NCBI RefSeq assembly: GCF_002866025.1
Contig: NZ_LNDE01000001.1
Span: 62,001-126,000 of the forward strand
Origin: Thermotoga sp. KOL6
GTDB taxonomy: Bacteria > Thermotogota > Thermotogae > Thermotogales > Thermotogaceae
Reading direction: 5' to 3'
DNA: 64,000 nucleotides
Within the stretch, counting starts at the first letter, position 1, and each line of letters opens with the position of its first letter. Shown piece after piece: positions 1 through 9,275 of the stretch. The position numbers and the translations under genes are program-made. The notes beneath the pieces were generated by a model. The model was not told the origin of the DNA. It searched no databases and worked only from the letters and a program-made list of their open reading frames with translations.

Positions 1-2707
1 TTGGGATGATATCATCAGAAAATCTGATTCTTGAGAAAAGATACGATCCTTTCGGAAGATCTATCGTTTCTTTCCCGTTCAGGAATCTCAAAAGGTAAAA
101 CTCCCTTTCGAAAGAAAATTGCTCGATTGGTAAGATCATGGAAACTGCGTCATTCCATTCATCTCCTGTGGTCACAAACTTGATTTTGGCATCTTCGGAA
201 GGAGTTATAGCTTTTACAGTCCACACTTCTATGTGCGATGAGTTCGGTTTCATGACAAAATCTTTCACCGATTTTCCTTCAACGAATTTCAAGTTTTCTG
301 GAAGTTCTACCCACAACCTCACGTTCAATTCGCTTTCAGTCCTGTTGAAAACAGTTGCAGATAGTTGAATAACATCTCCTTCTCTCAAAAAAGAAGGTAG
401 ATGGGGTAATACGTAGAATTTTTTGGAAACCACCATTTTTCCTTCAGCTTGAGCGAATTGATCCCTCGAAAAACCATAGGCCGTGGCCTTGAATGTTGTG
501 ATACTATCAGGAACCTTAAAACTGACTTTGGCGATCCCATTTTGAAGTTCTAGAGAAGGTATCCAGAGGGCGGTATCTGGAAAGTATTCTCTAACGTTTA
601 GTTTGGTTGGAAACGCTCTTTGTTTAAAGTCTGCAAACTTTTTTTCTTTGGGCAGCGCCGCGAGTTGTTCTCTGAAGGAATTTCTCGAAACATAGAGCCT
701 CCAAGTGCGCACGAAATCGTAGTAAACTTGGGGATAATCCAGAGATGGATAGAGAAAGTCTTCGAGGTTGGGAGGTTCTGTTCCAACGAGAGCGTATATT
801 GCTTCATCTACCAAGAAAAGACACACTTTATCGACATTGGATCTTATTGTAATCTGGGCCAAATCCCCTGGTTCGTATTGATCTTTGTCAAAACTCAATG
901 TCATTTCGGTGGAATTTGTAGAAAGAATGGCATCTAACTTCTCGGTACGGAAAACTCGGAAATCATCTTCGTACCCGATGAAAACGAGGAAGAGGTTTTT
1001 TTCGATGAGTTTTTCGGGAATGTCGAGATCTAATTCGACGGAGCCATTGAAAGTGAGGGGAATCGTTTCATGTATTTTGCTCGAGATAATTCCCAAAACT
1101 CCCGTTACCCGACCCGGAGCGAGAAATCGAACATGTAACTTGTCGCCAGGTTTTACCTCTTTTTTTTCTGGAAGGATCACAAATTCCCTACTCATGTTGG
1201 CTTCATGGTATGCATATATATAGATGTAAGTTTTTGCTTTTCCGAAGGACAGTTTTACTCTGTAAGTTTTCGATTCTCTGGGAACGAAGTTGACCAACGC
1301 TTTGCCGTTCACCACGCTTACTGTACTCGTCGAATCTTCACACGTGACATTGAGATTGCCGTTCAAAGGATTTCCTTCGAGGTCTGTTACTCTCACCGTG
1401 ATATTTACAGGTTTTCCCGGGACCGCGAAAAACGATTGATCGGATGGTAATATTAAGACATCATCTGCGTACACTTTTACAGTCTTTGTTTCTTCAATCT
1501 GCCGTTGGCTTTCATCCACGGCGATTACTTCTATTTTGTAGATCCCTTGAAAACCATCAAGGATTTTCACACCAACATTGAGAATCCCGTTGTTATCTGT
1601 GAAATCTACCTTTCTATAAGCTAGAAAGTTTTCTCCGGATTCGGAAAAGGCATAAACGTAAAGAGCAACCTGCGCTCGTACAACTGGCTGATCGTTGAAG
1701 TATTTCACCTTGATTCGACAGTTTATTGTTTCATTTGACAAATAAACATCCTTATCTGTTTCTATTTCTGCTTTGTATTCGGGTTTTCTATACTCCTCCA
1801 CCAAAAAATATTCACTGTATTCTCTCCCGTCTCTCTCGACTTTCACTTTGTACAATCCAACGGGGGCAGTCTCCGGAAGTTTTACAGATCCGTAGAACCC
1901 TCCCAGTTCGTCTGTTTTGAATTGGGACTTATAGACTTCGTTATCTTTCGTATCAAAAATGGTAACAGTTACTTCTGTTTCTTCGATAGCTCTGTAAACA
2001 TCTCCATCGTTCTTGAAAAATTGTCCTCTGAAATGAACGATGTCTGAAGGTTTGTAGATAGGTCTATCGGTGATGAAGAAGAGTTTTTCATCTCTATAGT
2101 TAACTGGAAAGACATTGACTTCTCCAAAGAACCTTTCGTTGCCGTATTTTACGTATATACTGTCGAATTCTTCGGTGAGTATGACCTTTCCGTCATTACC
2201 CGTAAAAGCTCTTCCAACAAATTCCGCGTTTTTAAACAGTATCACTTCCGCGTTTTTAACGAATCCATTGTTTACGTCAAGAACATAGAGCACTGTTTTT
2301 TGACCATCGGAAAAGTAAACTATGTCCAAAGTTGTAACGATATAAAGAGCTTTGTCCAGGAGAACCTCTTTTCTGTTCTCAAAGTGAGACAGGGTAACAA
2401 AATAAAGTCCCGGTTCTCTCAGGGTGAATGAAAATGTTTTCGTTCCCCTTCTTGAAGAATAAACCGTTCTTTGAGCAATACCATATCTTTTAAATTTTCT
2501 GAAGTCGAAATTTTCTGGATCTAGAACGGCTTTGAGAAAATCTTCTTCGTTTTCGACCCTCCAGATTGTCAAAACAACATTTTCCTGTCCGGAAATGAGG
2601 AATTGTATCCTTCCATCTCTCAAGATGGGATTTCCATAAAAGAAAGCGTATCCTGCAAAAAGATTGGCTACCGTAAAAATGAACAAAAAGAACAACCATT
2701 TTCTCAT
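1..2707 (-). CDS. Alpha-2-macroglobulin-like envelope protein, C-terminus cut by window edge
   Basis: I translated this frame on the minus strand: it starts at ATG 2707 with MRKWLFFLF, a short signal peptide, and stays open to base 1, giving about 902 residues. An MG2-type motif (TDRPIYKPSD) falls near residue 210, and the conserved A2M motif (TALWIPSLEL followed by KVPDSITTFKA) near residues 710-745. Bacterial A2M proteins sit in the periplasm or on the envelope and trap proteases. The thioester region (CxEQ) would lie beyond the edge, so I cannot say whether it is trapping-competent. A G-run Shine-Dalgarno lies about 7 nt before the ATG. It is divergent from gdhA. Confidence 0.85.
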   Translation of the reverse strand, partial: MRKWLFFLFIFTVANLFAGYAFFYGNPILRDGRIQFLISGQENVVLTIWRVENEEDFLKAVLDPENFDFRKFKRYGIAQRTVYSSRRGTKTFSFTLREPGLYFVTLSHFENRKEVLLDKALYIVTTLDIVYFSDGQKTVLYVLDVNNGFVKNAEVILFKNAEFVGRAFTGNDGKVILTEEFDSIYVKYGNERFFGEVNVFPVNYRDEKLFFITDRPIYKPSDIVHFRGQFFKNDGDVYRAIEETEVTVTIFDTKDNEVYKSQFKTDELGGFYGSVKLPETAPVGLYKVKVERDGREYSEYFLVEEYRKPEYKAEIETDKDVYLSNETINCRIKVKYFNDQPVVRAQVALYVYAFSESGENFLAYRKVDFTDNNGILNVGVKILDGFQGIYKIEVIAVDESQRQIEETKTVKVYADDVLILPSDQSFFAVPGKPVNITVRVTDLEGNPLNGNLNVTCEDSTSTVSVVNGKALVNFVPRESKTYRVKLSFGKAKTYIYIYAYHEANMSREFVILPEKKEVKPGDKLHVRFLAPGRVTGVLGIISSKIHETIPLTFNGSVELDLDIPEKLIEKNLFLVFIGYEDDFRVFRTEKLDAILSTNSTEMTLSFDKDQYEPGDLAQITIRSNVDKVCLFLVDEAIYALVGTEPPNLEDFLYPSLDYPQVYYDFVRTWRLYVSRNSFREQLAALPKEKKFADFKQRAFPTKLNVREYFPDTALWIPSLELQNGIAKVSFKVPDSITTFKATAYGFSRDQFAQAEGKMVVSKKFYVLPHLPSFLREGDVIQLSATVFNRTESELNVRLWVELPENLKFVEGKSVKDFVMKPNSSHIEVWTVKAITPSEDAKIKFVTTGDEWNDAVSMILPIEQFSFEREFYLLRFLNGKETIDLPKGSYLFSRIRFSDDIIP

Positions 2708-2738
2708 GATTTTGTCCCCCCACGGTTTCATTTCTTAT

Positions 2739-2747
2739 ATGATAACA
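2739..2747 (-). promoter_or_regulatory. Candidate extended -10 for the A2M gene
   Basis: On the minus strand this reads TGT-TATCAT, an extended -10 with five of six matches to TATAAT, about 32 nt before the A2M start codon. No good -35 is seen 17 nt upstream. Confidence 0.4.
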
Positions 2748-2918
2748 CAATGTTCAATGTTATGTTAAAGTATATTTCCAACATAGCAATTAAATTTCGT
2801 CAGTTTCTCATCGAAGTTGTCGATTTCTGCATGAGATAGATTTTTCTCCTTTATTTGTGAAATGAATATCTATATCTTTACATGAATATTTATTGTTTTA
2901 ACAAATTGTGACCAAAAA

Positions 2919-2927
2919 TGATACAAT
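2919..2927 (+). promoter_or_regulatory. Candidate extended -10 for gdhA
   Basis: Reads TGA-TACAAT and lies 54 nt before the GTG start of gdhA. The -35 region is weak. The 273-nt divergent spacer (2708-2980) is AT-rich and holds no convincing ORF; it also contains a loose inverted repeat TATGTT/AACATA (2761-2766, 2780-2785) of unknown meaning. Confidence 0.4.
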
Positions 2928-2980
2928 ATATGACGGTATAGGAATATTCAACATACACATTGTATTAGGGAGGGATAGGA

Positions 2981-4231
2981 GTGCCTGAGAAAAGCCTTTA
3001 CGAAATGGCAGTGGAGCAATTCAACCGCGCAGTGAAGTACACAGACGTGGAACCAGATCTTGCAGAGATTTTGAGAAGGCCAAAGCGCGTTCTTGTAGTT
3101 GAGTTCCCTGTAAAGATGGATGACGGACACATTGAAGTTTTCACAGGATATCGTGTACAACACAACATCGCCCGGGGTCCCGCAAAAGGGGGAATAAGGT
3201 ACCATCCTGATACTAACCTAGACGAAGTGAAAGCTCTGGCATTCTGGATGACTTGGAAAACGGCCGTCATGAATCTTCCCTTTGGTGGCGGGAAAGGCGG
3301 TGTGAAAGTCGATCCTAAAAAACTTTCCAAATCAGAGCTTGAAAGACTCTCAAGAAGATATTTCTCGGAGATCCAAATAATGATAGGACCGCACAACGAC
3401 ATACCGGCTCCGGATGTTAACACCAACGCCGATGTTATGGCATGGTTCATGGATACCTACAGTATGAACGTAGGATACACCGCTTTGGGAGTTGTTACAG
3501 GAAAACCGGTGGATCTCGGTGGGTCAGAGGGGCGAGAAGAAGCAACCGGTCGTGGTGTAAAAGTATGTGCAGGTTTGGCGATGGAGACTCTGGGCATAGA
3601 TCCCAAAAAAGCTACTGTTGCGGTTCAGGGTTTTGGTAATGTGGGTCAGTTCGCTGCCCTTTTGATTGCCAAAGAACTCGGATCGAAAGTAGTAGCTGTG
3701 AGTGATAGTAAAGGAGGTGTTTACAATCCCAGCGGTTTCGATGTGGAAGAACTCATCAAATACAAACACGAAGAAGGAACCGTTGCCACTTATCCGAAAG
3801 GAGAAAGGATAACGAACGAAGAACTGCTGGAACTCGATGTGGACGTTTTGGTGCCTGCCGCTCTCGAAAACGCCATTCACAAAGGTAATGCTGAGAGAAT
3901 AAAGGCCAAAGCGGTTGTCGAAGGAGCCAACGGTCCTACTACAAACGAAGCAGATGAAATACTTTACAAGAGGGGTGTGTTGGTGGTACCTGATATACTT
4001 GCCAATGCTGGAGGTGTCACTGTTTCCTACTTCGAATGGGTTCAGGATCTTCAGGCTTTCTTCTGGGACATTGATCAAATAAGGAACGCGTTGGAGAAGA
4101 TGATGAAGAAAGCGTTCACCGATGTCATGAAGATAAAAGAAAAGCATAACATCGATATGAGAACAGCTGCCTACATACTCGCGATAGAAAGAGTAGCCTA
4201 TGCTACGAAGAAGAGAGGAATATACCCATGA
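2981..4231 (+). CDS. gdhA: Glutamate dehydrogenase
   Basis: 416 residues, the full length of hexameric bacterial and archaeal GDHs. It interconverts glutamate and 2-oxoglutarate plus ammonia in the cytosol. The substrate-binding lysine motif (PFGGGKGGVKVDP), the catalytic-Asp motif (PAPDVNT) and the Rossmann dinucleotide fingerprint (GFGNVGQ) are all visible. The GTG start is set by GGAGGGA about 6 nt upstream. It matches T. maritima TM1015 from memory. It stands alone, divergent from the A2M gene and closed by a strong hairpin. Confidence 0.97.
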   Translation: MPEKSLYEMAVEQFNRAVKYTDVEPDLAEILRRPKRVLVVEFPVKMDDGHIEVFTGYRVQHNIARGPAKGGIRYHPDTNLDEVKALAFWMTWKTAVMNLPFGGGKGGVKVDPKKLSKSELERLSRRYFSEIQIMIGPHNDIPAPDVNTNADVMAWFMDTYSMNVGYTALGVVTGKPVDLGGSEGREEATGRGVKVCAGLAMETLGIDPKKATVAVQGFGNVGQFAALLIAKELGSKVVAVSDSKGGVYNPSGFDVEELIKYKHEEGTVATYPKGERITNEELLELDVDVLVPAALENAIHKGNAERIKAKAVVEGANGPTTNEADEILYKRGVLVVPDILANAGGVTVSYFEWVQDLQAFFWDIDQIRNALEKMMKKAFTDVMKIKEKHNIDMRTAAYILAIERVAYATKKRGIYP

Positions 4232-4246
4232 AAACAAACAAGTGAG

Positions 4247-4273
4247 GAAGCCCCACCCTAGAGGTGGGGCTTC
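4247..4273. terminator. Bidirectional intrinsic terminator between gdhA and the zincin gene
   Basis: An 11-bp perfect stem (GAAGCCCCACC / GGTGGGGCTTC) with a 5-nt loop sits 15 nt after the gdhA stop and 1 nt after the end of the converging gene. On the minus strand it is followed by a T-rich run. It probably serves both convergent genes. Confidence 0.8.
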
Positions 4274-4274
4274 T

Positions 4275-6788
4275 TCAGCGGACGATCAAAATGGGAGAAA
4301 AGCCATGTGGACTTGTACTCACTCCAATGTAGAAACCACTGAAGAGTTTTTCCTCGCGAGGAAAGCAAACGTAAACTCCCCCCATCAGATAGAACTTGAA
4401 TTTGTTCATGTATGTTTCTAAAAATCCGTGGTCGTAAAGTATAAACCCATCGTAACTGTTTGAAAACATTCCCAAAGTATTCCCTATATTTCTCACAAGT
4501 CCACTAGGAAATTCCATCTGGCATTGAAAAAGAGTAGAAGCGATGGAGAGGTCGAGATTGTAATCTCTGAGATCCAATTTGAACCGATATTTTGCTGAAA
4601 AACTGCTATCTTTTCCAAAGGAAATTCTCATTCTTCCTAATAAGTAAAAACTGTTAGGAGAGAACATTCCAAAGACATCGTCAGTGCTAGAGGATAAGAA
4701 TGTTCTCAAAGAAAACGGTGAGTTGAAAATGTAACTTTCTATATCGAAACCGAACGCCAAATCGTTTAAGCCCGTTTTTAAAGAAATATCAGAAAGGATG
4801 GTATTGGTCGAGCCAATGCTCAGATCGAATATGAAATGCATTCTGGAAGAAGGAGATAAAGAAATCTCTCCCAAAACCAGCGAAAGCTCCAATCTGTAGT
4901 CCCAATTTGGACAAGAAATCCAACCAGCCGCTGTGAAGTTTTCTTTCGTGGTTATGAAACCCACGTGCTGACTAAACTTTTCCCCTTGACCTATGGAGGG
5001 CAGCAAAAACAAGTGTGTGTCGTTCTCCACATTGGAAAATCCAAGCAACATAGAAAATTTATCATCAAAAAACAGTGGGATTCGAACAGTGGGGATGAGA
5101 AACTTTTTCAATCTGAACATAATCTCGTTGGAAACCCCGTATTTTCTCTCTTTGATATCGAAAGAATGTTTTTTCGCCGAGAATATCGTCTCAGGTTGGA
5201 TTTCCAAGCTTTTTCTATAGATTCCCATTCCTCCCGTTTTTCCAGAGGGAGCGTAACCAATGTAATAAAGATCATTGTTGAGTATCACAAAATCACTGAG
5301 TAGAGTTTTTTCAGCAAGTTTGTAGAGTTTTTTCGACTTCAGATCGTAATAATAGGGCAGTGTGTAGTTGTCTTCTATTTGGATGAAAGTTACTCCATTT
5401 TTCCAAAATCTTACGTAAGGCCCTTTCATTTTACCGTTGTCGATTATTAGAAGGGGATTTCCTGTTCGCATGTCGATGACGATCAGTTTGTTGTCAAGGG
5501 TTAAAAACGCAACAAAATTTTCTGTAACATCGATATATCTGATGAAACCATCGAAAGTGTATTCAAAGTTCGGTCCTGCAATTTTGCTTTTCATTGTTTT
5601 CGTGTTGTAAGTGACGGTATAAATTCTTCCGTTGTGCACACCAAAACAGCTAATATTTCCCTTCGCAACAATTTTTTTCTTTACAACGTCCCATAATACA
5701 TTCTCGTATCGATCGAAAACAAGAGCTTTACAGAGAGCATAAATTTTTTCACCATCATATTTCACATCAACAACATTTCTCAATGGAATCTCGAGTGTTT
5801 TACTGCCGTTCAAATTTATGAATTTGAGAGACTCTTTGATCAATTCTGTGTACGAGGTGGACGGACCATAATCCTTGCTCAGAATAACCAGATTCTTTTT
5901 GTAAAAATCGATTTTATAAAATCTTGTGTTTTCTGCTCTGTAGAAAAGATCGTCTCGATTGTACTCGAGCTTTGTAAGAGAGGAAATCCAATCCATGTAA
6001 ATCTTTTCGAGAGTTTTTCCAAAGACTTTTTCATAAAAGTCTTTGTATCCTTCAAATGTCAGTATGATTCCTCCAAATGGTTTCGATGACTCTCTGAAAA
6101 ATTCCTTTACCTTTTCTAACCCATACGTTTCCACGAGATATTCATAGAATCCTGCTGTGAAGTTATAGTACAAAAGACCGTTTCTAAAATCGTCATCAGG
6201 TTCAATTTCTTTGTAATTGAACGACGGAAAATTTTGTAGAGAATAATAAAAGAGCCCTTGAGAAAAGAAGGGGTTGTTCAATCGACCGGAAGATTTTGAA
6301 AAAGCACTTTCGTTGAAAACAGACACGCCTTCTACCAGGCCACTAAAAAGCTGTGGATAAAAAGGGATTCCCATCAAGTTGGTGATGAGTTTTTCTAACT
6401 CATCTTGGTAAGTAAGATGGCACATGTGTGAAAACTCATGGATCAAAACGTATGTATACCAATCTTCCAAGGGAAGCTGAAAATGATACCATCCTTCGGG
6501 AGGCCACATGTAGATCACTATCGTTTTGTGTGGAAAGGGCATTGTATATCCATTAGAGACAGTACCTTTCTCCTTGAGGACGATCGTTATACGACCGGGA
6601 TCATTTCCCACAAGTTCTATCACTTCAGGCCGAATCTTCTCGAAAATGTTTCCCACGAGGATAGCTGTATTGTAATACCCATTAGGATACAGGATATCTG
6701 CGTGTTCAAAGTGAAGAACACCACCGACCAAATTTCCGACAAAACACAGAACAAGAATAAGGAAGTAAAGAGATCTCTTCTGAAGCAC
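4275..6788 (-). CDS. Exported zincin-like protein with propeller-like middle and possible C-terminal beta-barrel
   Basis: About 837 residues. It begins with a signal peptide (LQKRSLYFLILVLCFVGNLVGG). A zinc motif H-E-F-S-H lies near residue 117, and a third-ligand Glu in LVEG about 32 residues later, the gluzincin / peptidase-MA pattern. The middle is rich in short repeated strands of propeller type. The last 250 or so residues alternate polar and aromatic residues and could form an outer-membrane barrel. An in-frame ATG at 6797 directly abuts AGGAGG with no spacer; GTG 6788, nine nt after that Shine-Dalgarno, is the better start. The substrate is unknown. Confidence 0.75.
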   Translation of the reverse strand: MLQKRSLYFLILVLCFVGNLVGGVLHFEHADILYPNGYYNTAILVGNIFEKIRPEVIELVGNDPGRITIVLKEKGTVSNGYTMPFPHKTIVIYMWPPEGWYHFQLPLEDWYTYVLIHEFSHMCHLTYQDELEKLITNLMGIPFYPQLFSGLVEGVSVFNESAFSKSSGRLNNPFFSQGLFYYSLQNFPSFNYKEIEPDDDFRNGLLYYNFTAGFYEYLVETYGLEKVKEFFRESSKPFGGIILTFEGYKDFYEKVFGKTLEKIYMDWISSLTKLEYNRDDLFYRAENTRFYKIDFYKKNLVILSKDYGPSTSYTELIKESLKFINLNGSKTLEIPLRNVVDVKYDGEKIYALCKALVFDRYENVLWDVVKKKIVAKGNISCFGVHNGRIYTVTYNTKTMKSKIAGPNFEYTFDGFIRYIDVTENFVAFLTLDNKLIVIDMRTGNPLLIIDNGKMKGPYVRFWKNGVTFIQIEDNYTLPYYYDLKSKKLYKLAEKTLLSDFVILNNDLYYIGYAPSGKTGGMGIYRKSLEIQPETIFSAKKHSFDIKERKYGVSNEIMFRLKKFLIPTVRIPLFFDDKFSMLLGFSNVENDTHLFLLPSIGQGEKFSQHVGFITTKENFTAAGWISCPNWDYRLELSLVLGEISLSPSSRMHFIFDLSIGSTNTILSDISLKTGLNDLAFGFDIESYIFNSPFSLRTFLSSSTDDVFGMFSPNSFYLLGRMRISFGKDSSFSAKYRFKLDLRDYNLDLSIASTLFQCQMEFPSGLVRNIGNTLGMFSNSYDGFILYDHGFLETYMNKFKFYLMGGVYVCFPREEKLFSGFYIGVSTSPHGFSPILIVR

Positions 6789-6879
6789 AATGTACATCCT
6801 CCTAACGAAGAAAAACGCCCAGTGTTCGAAAACCGGTCGCGATTTCTTTGGGATTTGAGCTACACGTAACTATCTTACC

Positions 6880-7965
6880 TCAATTTAAAGACATTCGTGG
6901 ATGTCTGATATCTCTAGGACATGGAGAAGGTTTTGCGAAAAGATATCCTTGCATGAATCTAACACCTAGCTCTTTCAAAGTTTTGAATTCTTCTAATGTT
7001 TCCACTCCTTCTGCAACGACCATTATACTCTCTTTATCACAGAGAGATGTCAGAGCCGCAACTACATACCTTTTTAAGCGATCTTGGTGAATATTCCTGA
7101 TAAGTGTTAAATCAATTTTCACGATATCTGGTCGAATCTTCACTATACGATTCAGTGACGAATATCCTTTACCAACATCATCTATAGCAATTTTTATTCC
7201 TTTCTCTTTTAAGGGTTTGATAACAAGCTCTATTACTTCATCAAAGTCTAACTCTCCGGCTTCTGTTATTTCTAAATGAATCTTCTTCAACAAATCAGGG
7301 CTTGGTGGTTTTATAATATCTTCCACGATGTATTTCGCATCAACAAGAAGATCCGGTGGAAGATTAATACTCAATGGTTTATCAAATTTCAATGAATAAT
7401 AACTTTCCACAGCCTTTTTAATAGATAATCTGTTGATGTGACAATTGACATCTAGTTTTTGAGCTAGAGAAAAAAGTTCGCTCGGCGGAATCAAATTTCC
7501 TCCCTCGTTTATACCTCTTGAGAGGCTTTCGTAAAAGACTACCTCTTTTGTTTCAGTGTCAACAATAGGTTGAAAGAACGTAACAAGAGACTCATTTTCT
7601 AAAACAAATTTTAGGGTTTTCCCTCTTCTGAGATTCAACCAGTATTCGAATGTCCTCATCTTTCCTAGAGAGTCTAGAGTGAAAGATTCGTCTCTTGAAA
7701 GAGGTAAGATCATAATCCTTCGAAGTTCTTCTGGGGTAAAATCCCTGGATACAAGAGCTACATCGAGAAATTCGAGAAAATCTGCTTCAAAGATAAGATA
7801 ATTTTCTGTCACATTTACACAGATGCTATCATGAAAGATTTCTTTGAATTTTGAAAGAAGATAGTGCTTGTATTCTTTCCATTGAGTAAAAACAACCACT
7901 TTCAATTTTCCGGAAGGAATCTCTGGTATCAGACTTCCACAACATTCCGCCTTCGCATCTTTCAT
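6880..7965 (-). CDS. EAL-domain cyclic-di-GMP phosphodiesterase
   Basis: About 361 residues: a roughly 120-residue N-terminal domain with no family I recognise, then a complete EAL domain. Catalytic signatures are present: ESL (EAL position), NLPP, EITE, DDVGKGYSSL, KID, AEGVET and QGY. The domain is therefore probably active, opening c-di-GMP to pGpG. ATG 7965 is preferred because GGGGAGG lies about 9 nt upstream; earlier in-frame ATGs at 7992 and 7983 overlap that ribosome site. No transmembrane segment is seen, so it is probably cytosolic. Its promoter lies some 340 nt upstream. The zincin gene follows after about 90 nt. Confidence 0.88.
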   Translation of the reverse strand: MKDAKAECCGSLIPEIPSGKLKVVVFTQWKEYKHYLLSKFKEIFHDSICVNVTENYLIFEADFLEFLDVALVSRDFTPEELRRIMILPLSRDESFTLDSLGKMRTFEYWLNLRRGKTLKFVLENESLVTFFQPIVDTETKEVVFYESLSRGINEGGNLIPPSELFSLAQKLDVNCHINRLSIKKAVESYYSLKFDKPLSINLPPDLLVDAKYIVEDIIKPPSPDLLKKIHLEITEAGELDFDEVIELVIKPLKEKGIKIAIDDVGKGYSSLNRIVKIRPDIVKIDLTLIRNIHQDRLKRYVVAALTSLCDKESIMVVAEGVETLEEFKTLKELGVRFMQGYLFAKPSPCPRDIRHPRMSLN

Positions 7966-8313
7966 AAGATCATCCCTCCCCATTTCTCCCAAAATTTATA
8001 AAAATACTCTATCTTCATTAATCTACTGAAATATCAAATATCTATCTTACAAGTACTTCGAAAGCGGAAAGCGCTTTGTCTTTGGAACTTGGAACGGTGT
8101 TTGTACTCTACATCCTGGCGGATCCTTTCTTTGTGATAAAACACAGTTTCCTGGAATTTTTCGGTTTGTATTTCGCAGGTGTGAATATCACTTGTGGAAT
8201 CTTATCGATCTGGGATTTTCAAAAAAGGATATTCTCGTGTGATGTCCTTGGTGGGAAGTATATCCTCATAAAAAAAGGCGGGTATCTTTTCCTTTTTGGA
8301 GTTGCTATCATGT
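7966..8313 (-). other. Long leader or degenerate gene upstream of the EAL gene
   Basis: About 340 nt separate a near-perfect promoter from the EAL start. On the minus strand one frame runs almost the whole length with only two internal stops: an ATG at 8311 opens 31 codons, and the last stretch reads SKDKALSAFEVLVR. On the plus strand the same DNA is open and hydrophobic for 117 codons (8022-8375) but has no ribosome site. No known riboswitch fold was recognised. A decayed gene or a structured leader are both possible. Confidence 0.4.
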
Positions 8314-8343
8314 ATTATACCACAAATCACTCCAAGATGTCAA
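8314..8343 (-). promoter_or_regulatory. Near-consensus sigma-A promoter for the EAL gene
   Basis: On the minus strand: TTGACA (8343-8338), an 18-nt spacer, then TATAAT (8319-8314) preceded by TGG, an extended -10. This is the best match to consensus found in the window. It points toward the EAL gene, with a start near 8307. Confidence 0.85.
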
Positions 8344-8375
8344 GTATCAATTTGTTCAACTACCCTTTGTTGTAA

Positions 8376-9275
8376 TCATTGTACACCATTTTTTTCATCT
8401 TTGCAACCCTTTAATTCAATACCTAGTTCTTTACTTTCTGGGAACGCCTCAACCGTTCCAAGCTTGCAGCAGGTTAAAGCACCGCATTTGTTTGCAAAAT
8501 ACAGGATATTTTCTATTGAAAATCCCTTCAGCAATCCGTAGATGCAACCAGCTGTAAAAGCATCTCCTGCTCCTGTCGTATCGACAACTTCGACACGGAA
8601 CGGTTTTTGATGAATGATCTTTTCTTGATCTGCATAAACACTTCCTTTTTCTCCTAGCTTTACGAACAACCTCCTGACGCCGTGTTTCAAAAGATACTTG
8701 ATCGCTTTGGTTAGGTTACTTTCTTTTGTTGCCCTGAGAATTTCTTCTTCGTTCAACGACACATAGTCAAGGCCTACCAGAAGTTCGTTGTCGACGGGAT
8801 CTGTTAATTCCACGAACAGCGTTTTTTTGAGGCTTTTCAAATACGAAAGTATCGCGGTTGACACACTAGTTTGATAGTACACGATTTCTGCACCTAGAAG
8901 TTCCTTTTCGAACCTTTGCACATCTTCCACAGAGAGTTCTGCATTGGCACCGAGATAATTGAACATCGTGTTGTTTCCAAATTTGTCAACTATCACAAAC
9001 GTGAAACCAGTCTTCGCTTCTTCCCTCATTGTCAGGAAAGCTTTTACTTCGAAATCCCTGAGCATTTTAGAGACGTATTTTCCGTTTTCATCGTTTCCTA
9101 TTGCACCTATCAGAACGGAACTCACATCGAGCTTTCTCAAAGCAACAGATACGTTCGCTGCTTTTCCACCTAGGGATACCTTCACGTAATTCGAAATGTG
9201 ATTACTGTTTATCTTTATCTCATCAACTGGGTAGACGATATCCACGTTTATCTTTCCAACGCAAGCAACTTTCAT
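8376..9275 (-). CDS. PfkB-family carbohydrate kinase
   Basis: 299 residues. Both family signatures are present: the N-terminal glycine motif (SLGGKAANVSVALRKL) and the C-terminal anion-hole/catalytic motif DTTGAGDAF with its Asp base. It phosphorylates a sugar or nucleoside with ATP; ribokinase is the nearest general type, but the substrate cannot be read from sequence. Its ATG overlaps the TGA of the upstream TPR gene (ATGA), so the two are probably translated together. Confidence 0.88.
   Translation of the reverse strand: MKVACVGKINVDIVYPVDEIKINSNHISNYVKVSLGGKAANVSVALRKLDVSSVLIGAIGNDENGKYVSKMLRDFEVKAFLTMREEAKTGFTFVIVDKFGNNTMFNYLGANAELSVEDVQRFEKELLGAEIVYYQTSVSTAILSYLKSLKKTLFVELTDPVDNELLVGLDYVSLNEEEILRATKESNLTKAIKYLLKHGVRRLFVKLGEKGSVYADQEKIIHQKPFRVEVVDTTGAGDAFTAGCIYGLLKGFSIENILYFANKCGALTCCKLGTVEAFPESKELGIELKGCKDEKNGVQ

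Noticed and set aside
1-2700. Several short plus-strand ORFs (for example 138-368, 885-1223)
   Set aside because: They are shadows of the long minus-strand A2M frame.
3524-4237. 237-residue open frame antisense to gdhA
   Set aside because: It lies entirely over gdhA, which has complete catalytic motifs; its composition is that of a reverse frame.
7966-8313. c-di-GMP riboswitch before the EAL gene
   Set aside because: The GEMM consensus features were not recognised in either strand.
8022-8375. Hydrophobic plus-strand open frame of about 117 codons
   Set aside because: No Shine-Dalgarno, no convincing start, and the promoter there points the other way. Kept only as part of the leader discussion.
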